NCBI GenBank assembly: GCA_021826255.1
Contig: JAKBAZ010000041.1
Location: 1 to 9,064, forward strand
Source: Actinomycetes bacterium
GTDB lineage: Bacteria > Actinomycetota > Acidimicrobiia > Acidimicrobiales > RAAP-2
Reading direction: 5' to 3'
DNA length: 9,064 bases
Part shown: positions 6,208-9,064 of the stretch, in pieces
Layout: every line of letters starts with the position of its first letter
How positions within the stretch are numbered: the stretch's first letter is position 1
The notes under the pieces: generated by a model
Database searches by the model: none
What the model was told of the DNA's origin: nothing
Seen by the model: the letters and a program-made list of their open reading frames with translations, nothing else
Program-made: the position numbers and the translations under genes

Positions 6208-7164
6208 GTGACAACTTCTCGACGCTCGATCACGCCGGCTGTTTTTCGCTGGTTCGCTCTGGCCTCGTTCATCTCGATGATTCTGATCGTCCTGACCGGC
6301 GCGGCTGTCCGATTGACCGGATCGGGACTGGGCTGTCCGGACTGGCCCACCTGCTTCGCCCACCGGGTCTCGGGATCTTGGAGTATTCACCCCCTCATCG
6401 AGTACGCCAACCGAATGGTCACCGGGGCGCTCACCATCGTGACGGGACTGACCTTCATCGCCGCCTGGATGCGCACCCCGCGTCGGAGAGACCTCATCAC
6501 TCTCTCGGGCACTCTCATCCTCGGCATCGTCGCCGACGCCGTGCTCGGAGCCTTCGTCGTCTACTCCAAGCTCAATCCCTGGCTCGTCTCGCTTCACATG
6601 ATTCTCTCGCTCTCGATGGTCGTGGTCGGTGCCGTCCTCTACCACCGCTCGAAGTACCTCTACGGGCCCGGCACTCGCCGCGAGGTGCGCAGTCAACAGT
6701 TCCTCTGGTTGGCCCGCCTCCTCTGGGTCCCCTTCGGACTCGTCCTCGTGACCGGCACCGGGGCGACAGGCACCGGACCCCACGCCGGCGGATCGTCGGG
6801 TCAACTCATTGCGCGCCGCTTACCCTTCGCCTTCTCCTCGGCGACCTGGGTCCACTCGGTGGCCGCCACCCTCTTTCTCGGACTCGTGGTGGGACTCTTC
6901 GCGAGTGTCTGGAACAGCGCTGCGCCACGCCCCCTACAGACCGGGGTACGTCGCCTCGTTCTCATCAGTGCCGCCCAAGCGCTCATCGGCGTGACCCAGT
7001 ACCTCACCCACGTGCCCGCTCTCCTCGTGGAGTTGCACATCACCGGCGCCATCTCGCTCACCATCGGCGTGACTCAGTTCCACCTTCGCCAGAGCGCCCA
7101 CGACCGCGAAGTGGGCATCGCTCCGTCGAAGAGTTCGACGCCACCGGTACCCGTCTCCGCGTAG
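6208..7164 (+). CDS. ctaA: Heme A synthase
   Basis: A 318-aa membrane protein of the COX15/CtaA family that oxidises heme O to heme A for the aa3-type cytochrome oxidase. It has about eight spans in two homologous halves. The first outside loop carries the paired cysteines of GLGCPDWPTC (C43, C49), matching the redox-active pair of Bacillus CtaA. It is followed by IEYANRMV with the conserved E65. Candidate heme-ligand histidines are H130 (VSLHMIL), H216 (TWVHSVA) and H277 (VELHITG). The fourth position, His in Bacillus (EYxHR), is N68 here. The second half has TGTGPHAGG (187-195) and no cysteine pair, as I recall for actinobacterial forms. GTG start with a leaderless-type promoter. The C-terminal 25 residues are a polar tail ending at TAG 7162-7164. 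Confidence 0.95.
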   Translation: MTTSRRSITPAVFRWFALASFISMILIVLTGAAVRLTGSGLGCPDWPTCFAHRVSGSWSIHPLIEYANRMVTGALTIVTGLTFIAAWMRTPRRRDLITLSGTLILGIVADAVLGAFVVYSKLNPWLVSLHMILSLSMVVVGAVLYHRSKYLYGPGTRREVRSQQFLWLARLLWVPFGLVLVTGTGATGTGPHAGGSSGQLIARRLPFAFSSATWVHSVAATLFLGLVVGLFASVWNSAAPRPLQTGVRRLVLISAAQALIGVTQYLTHVPALLVELHITGAISLTIGVTQFHLRQSAHDREVGIAPSKSSTPPVPVSA

Positions 7165-7199
7165 TTCTACGGGGTTCTACGGGAACTACTGAAAGTAGT
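7160..7199 (+). repeat. Tandem 10-bp repeat with competing small hairpins at the ctaA stop
   Basis: GTTCTACGGG occurs twice in tandem (7164-7173 and 7174-7183), overlapping the ctaA stop codon. Several inverted repeats are nested here: GTAGTTC 7161-7167 with GAACTAC 7183-7189 (7-bp stem, 15-nt loop), ACTACT 7185-7190 with AGTAGT 7194-7199 (6-bp stem, 3-nt loop), and CGTAG/CTACG at 7160-7171. The first two stems share bases 7185-7189 and cannot form together. It may be a weak terminator for ctaA; a T-containing stretch (TGATTATTT) lies 8 nt downstream. The stems are short, so this is tentative. Confidence 0.4.
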
Positions 7200-7225
7200 A
7201 CTGCGGTGATTATTTCCTCACGGTG

Positions 7226-7242
7226 ACCTTAGGCCCTAAGGT
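7226..7242. promoter_or_regulatory. Perfect 17-bp palindrome, candidate operator/promoter of the cytochrome b unit
   Basis: ACCTTAGG, a central C, then CCTAAGGT form two perfect 8-bp half sites. This lies 58 bp before the first gene of the cytochrome b unit. The right arm contains TAAGGT (7237-7242), a TAnnnT -10 candidate that would start RNA near 7249 and leave a leader of about 50 nt. CACTAT (7245-7250) and GATTAT (7208-7213) are other -10 candidates. In each case the palindrome would lie in or next to the promoter, the usual place for a dimeric regulator. As RNA it could form a 6-bp stem with a 5-nt loop, but no U-run follows. The regulator is unknown. Confidence 0.5.
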
Positions 7243-7285
7243 TCCACTATCGACGCCCGGTGACCCTCCACCAGACTCGTCGATG

Positions 7286-7292
7286 AAGGAGG
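7286..7292 (+). promoter_or_regulatory. Strong Shine-Dalgarno of the 61-aa gene
   Basis: AAGGAGG lies 7 nt before the ATG at 7300 and is near-perfectly complementary to the 16S rRNA 3' end. It decides the start of the small gene and contrasts with the leaderless-looking first genes elsewhere in the window. Confidence 0.85.
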
Positions 7293-7299
7293 TTCACGT

Positions 7300-7485
7300 A
7301 TGTCACTCGACTGGGGGCTCGGCGCCCTTATCAATCTGAACCATCCAGGTCACTACCTCCACTGGCACGTCATCGACGTGTCGGTGGCGAACTTGACCGT
7401 GATGGTCCTGATGGTCGTCGCGTTCGTCGCGGCGCTCGTCTTGCCCTTTCCGGGCCGCAAGCACCGCAAGGGGGAGGAAAAGTGA
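7300..7485 (+). CDS. 61-aa single-span membrane protein of the cytochrome b unit
   Basis: I do not recognise a named family. The protein has a short N-terminal segment with four histidines in nine residues (H15, H18, H21, H23 in NHPGHYLHWH). One hydrophobic helix follows (about 27-48), then a basic tail (PFPGRKHRKGEEK). The positive tail predicts the C-terminus inside and the His cluster outside or at the outer membrane face. It is a genuine gene: it has a strong Shine-Dalgarno (7286-7292), a believable membrane protein sequence, and a stop that overlaps the next start as GTGA. As the first gene of the unit it is probably a small subunit or assembly factor of the cytochrome b complex, comparable in size to the small subunits of bc1/b6f complexes. 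That role is inferred from context only. Confidence 0.75.
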   Translation: MSLDWGLGALINLNHPGHYLHWHVIDVSVANLTVMVLMVVAFVAALVLPFPGRKHRKGEEK

Positions 7486-8105
7486 GCACGACTATCGACC
7501 GTCAGTGGACCACTCGCCTGCGTAAGCGGGTCGAGGGGACCCTGCCCCCCGAGAAGCTTCTGCCCGACACCCAGCCGGCCTACGTCGCGTCGTGGATCTA
7601 CGTCTTTGGCGTGTTGACCCTGGTGGCGATGGCCGAAGTCATCGGGACGGGCGTCATCCTCGCCATCTTCGGGCCCCAGTGGTGGCACGTCTCGAGCGTC
7701 GGACACTTCATCAACTCCATGCACCTGTGGGGCGTCGAGATCTTCTTCTTCGCGATGATCGTCCACCTCTGGGGCAAGTTCGCCATGGCCGCTTGGCGGG
7801 GAGGACGAACCCTCACCTGGGTCACGGGAGCCGTCACCTTCCTCGCCTCGATTCTCACGGCCTTCACCGGCTACCTGAGTCAGACCAACTTCGACTCCCA
7901 GTGGATCTCGACCCAGGCCAAGGACGGAATTAACTCGACCGGCGGCGGGGCGTTCTTCAACGTCCTCAACTTCGGTCAGATGTTGATGTGGCACATCGTC
8001 TTGATGCCGATTGTCGCGGTCGCGCTCGTGGCGTTCCACGTGATTCTCGTGCGCATCAAGGGCGTCGTGCCCCCCATCGTGGAGAACCCGGAGGTCGGAC
8101 AGTGA
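7482..8105 (+). CDS. Cytochrome b6-like diheme cytochrome b (N-terminal four-helix domain)
   Basis: A 207-aa four-helix membrane cytochrome b resembling PetB/b6, the heme-carrying half of bc-type complexes that pass electrons from quinol. Helix A is about 35-63, B 76-101, C 111-132 and D 165-191. The four axial heme ligands are present: H81 (NSMHLWG) and H95 (IVHLWG) on helix B, H171 (LMWHIVLMP) and H186 (VAFHVILVRIKG) on helix D. The 15-residue step from H171 to H186 matches b6 (H187/H202) rather than mitochondrial cytochrome b (14). LTWVTG (111-116) is the shared helix C entry. There is no cysteine, so no covalent heme ci as in b6. The usual PW after the helix C GY is replaced (GYLSQTNFDSQW). 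GTG start, GTGA overlap with the 61-aa gene, Shine-Dalgarno GGGAGG ending 4 nt before the start. Confidence 0.88.
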   Translation: MSTTIDRQWTTRLRKRVEGTLPPEKLLPDTQPAYVASWIYVFGVLTLVAMAEVIGTGVILAIFGPQWWHVSSVGHFINSMHLWGVEIFFFAMIVHLWGKFAMAAWRGGRTLTWVTGAVTFLASILTAFTGYLSQTNFDSQWISTQAKDGINSTGGGAFFNVLNFGQMLMWHIVLMPIVAVALVAFHVILVRIKGVVPPIVENPEVGQ

Positions 8106-9043
8106 GTAAGCGCTACAACCCCGACGTCGACGTTCCCGAGTACACCGGACGCTACGCCCCCTACGACATCATCAAGGAGGGCACCATTGCCCTCGTCGTC
8201 GTCCTCGTACTGGTGCTCGGTCTGTCGATCACCTTTGGTTCGCCCGACGACAAGGCCATCACCCTCCAGACGTGGTCGAAGGCGGACCCGGTCGACTTCG
8301 CGACGACCGCCTACAACGAGTTGAACGGAAGTTCCGCGGTCGCCGGCTACGGCGCGCCGTACAACACCAACGGAACGTCTCAGCACTTCGGATTCATCTC
8401 ACCGGCCAGTTGGCTCGGCGTGCACATCCCCATCAACACGGCGAAGGACTTCGTGGTCTCACCCCTCGAGAGTCAGCCGGCGAATCCCGCTCTGACGAGT
8501 GCGCTCGCCCAGTGGAACGGGGCGTCTAGTGCGACCCAGAGCGCGTGGCTGAGCGCCTACGGCAACGTGAGTTCCAAGATGTCCTTCTCCGGTGACCGCG
8601 TCGTCGTTCCCACCGCGAAGGACGGACCGGTCCCGGTGATGATCACCAGTCTGACCCAGATGGCTCGCTCGGGCGCTCTCGATCAGGCGCTCGAAACCTC
8701 GAAGGGTTTCTACACCACCGACTTCACCAAGCCCCTGCTCTTTCTCTCCGACGGGACCTACTTTGCGAGTCTCGCCGAGAAGGGTCACTTGCTCGGAACC
8801 CAGTGGGGCATGATGAACGAGACGGACTCCTACCCGGGTCAGGCCTGGTTGTGGCTCTACACCTTCTGGTACCAGGTCTCCCCGTTCAACACGTCGGCGA
8901 GCGCGGACTTCCTGGTGTGGGGTCTCATGATGATCCTCACCGCGGCGCTCGTGCTCGTGCCCTTCATCCCGGGACTGCGTTCCATCCCGCGGCGCATCAA
9001 GCTCTACCGCTTGATTTGGCGCGAGCACTACCAGGACCTCTAA
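8102..9043 (+). CDS. Two-span subunit IV-like protein with large outside domain
   Basis: A 313-aa partner of the cytochrome b. GTG 8102 is chosen because it overlaps the upstream stop as GTGA and has GGAGG 7 nt before it (8090-8094). The frame stays open further upstream, but that stretch lies inside the cytochrome b gene. An inside N-terminus (PYDIIKEG) precedes span 1 (about 28-45). Residues 46-265 form a polar outside domain rich in Ser, Thr, Ala and Asn, without cysteine or heme c motif. Span 2 is about 269-289, followed by a basic tail (IPRRIKLYRLIWR). The end (YPGQAWLWLYTFWYQVSPFN, then span 2 and VPFIPGLRSIPRR) resembles the ef-loop and helix F of subunit IV/cytochrome b C-terminal domain. 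The catalytic PEWY is absent and helix G is missing. I have an impression that related proteins exist beside b6-like genes in other actinobacteria, but cannot verify it. Function unknown; probably a subunit of the same complex. Confidence 0.72.
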   Translation: MSKRYNPDVDVPEYTGRYAPYDIIKEGTIALVVVLVLVLGLSITFGSPDDKAITLQTWSKADPVDFATTAYNELNGSSAVAGYGAPYNTNGTSQHFGFISPASWLGVHIPINTAKDFVVSPLESQPANPALTSALAQWNGASSATQSAWLSAYGNVSSKMSFSGDRVVVPTAKDGPVPVMITSLTQMARSGALDQALETSKGFYTTDFTKPLLFLSDGTYFASLAEKGHLLGTQWGMMNETDSYPGQAWLWLYTFWYQVSPFNTSASADFLVWGLMMILTAALVLVPFIPGLRSIPRRIKLYRLIWREHYQDL

Positions 9044-9064
9044 GTCCTCCAGCCTCAGTGCGAC

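Noticed and set aside
6175..6804. Minus-strand open frame opposite ctaA
   Set aside because: It has an acidic, Gly/Asp/Glu-rich translation without family features, and it would cover both divergent promoters. CtaA on the other strand is certain.
7204..7223. CRP/GlxR-like site (GTGA...TCAC) before the cytochrome b unit
   Set aside because: The half sites GTGA and TCAC are separated by 8 bp instead of the 6 bp these regulators need, and the outer bases do not match.
7988..8101. Upstream extension of the subunit IV-like frame to base 7988
   Set aside because: The frame is open, but it lies inside the coding sequence for helix D of cytochrome b. The GTG at 8102 has a proper Shine-Dalgarno and a GTGA overlap, and the upstream translation is Arg-rich and not protein-like.
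1..9064. tRNA, rRNA, CRISPR arrays, insertion sequences or attachment sites
   Set aside because: No cloverleaf-like segment, regularly spaced repeat, transposase or terminal inverted repeats were found. Almost every base lies in a recognised gene or a short gap already described.

Overview
The window is a high-GC, gene-dense bacterial chromosome segment. Several things point to an actinobacterium: a SenX3-RegX3-type two-component pair, the actinobacterial form of CtaA, frequent GTG/TTG starts, ATGA/GTGA gene overlaps, and TAnnnT -10 boxes placed directly against start codons (leaderless transcription). A deep-branching class such as Acidimicrobiia fits the small unusual cytochrome b genes, but that is a guess.

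Layout: (1) 1-1682, plus strand: the 3' part of a PAS/HisKA sensor kinase (SenX3-like, cut by the window edge) and its OmpR-family regulator (RegX3-like), overlapping by 4 bp. (2) 1663-2961, minus strand: serS, seryl-tRNA synthetase, whose 3' end overlaps the regulator gene tail to tail by 20 bp. (3) 3020-4653, plus strand: a two-gene ABC-2 type exporter (ATPase and permease), divergent from serS. (4) 4658-6164, minus strand: ctaB (heme O synthase) followed by a membrane-anchored TlpA/ResA-like thioredoxin. (5) 6208-7164, plus strand: ctaA (heme A synthase), divergent from ctaB across only 43 bp. (6) 7165-7299: a 135-bp regulatory gap with small repeats, a perfect 17-bp palindrome and a strong Shine-Dalgarno. 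(7) 7300-9043, plus strand: a tightly overlapped three-gene unit with a 61-aa single-span protein rich in His before its helix, a b6-like diheme cytochrome b of four helices, and a 313-aa two-span protein. The last resembles a stripped-down subunit IV carrying a large outside domain. The last 21 bases (9044-9064) hold nothing I can call.

How the parts fit: CtaB and CtaA act in sequence (heme B to heme O to heme A) for an aa3-type terminal oxidase. The TlpA-like protein could reduce thiols of a cytochrome c or of the oxidase CuA subunit. The three-gene unit looks like the membrane core of a quinol-oxidising bc/b6f-type complex, or of another quinone-linked enzyme whose partner lies beyond base 9064. 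No Rieske protein, cytochrome c or oxidase subunit is present here. The most unusual item is this three-gene unit: all four heme-ligand histidines are kept, but the usual Qo-site signatures (PEWY and the PW of helix C/cd loop) are not.
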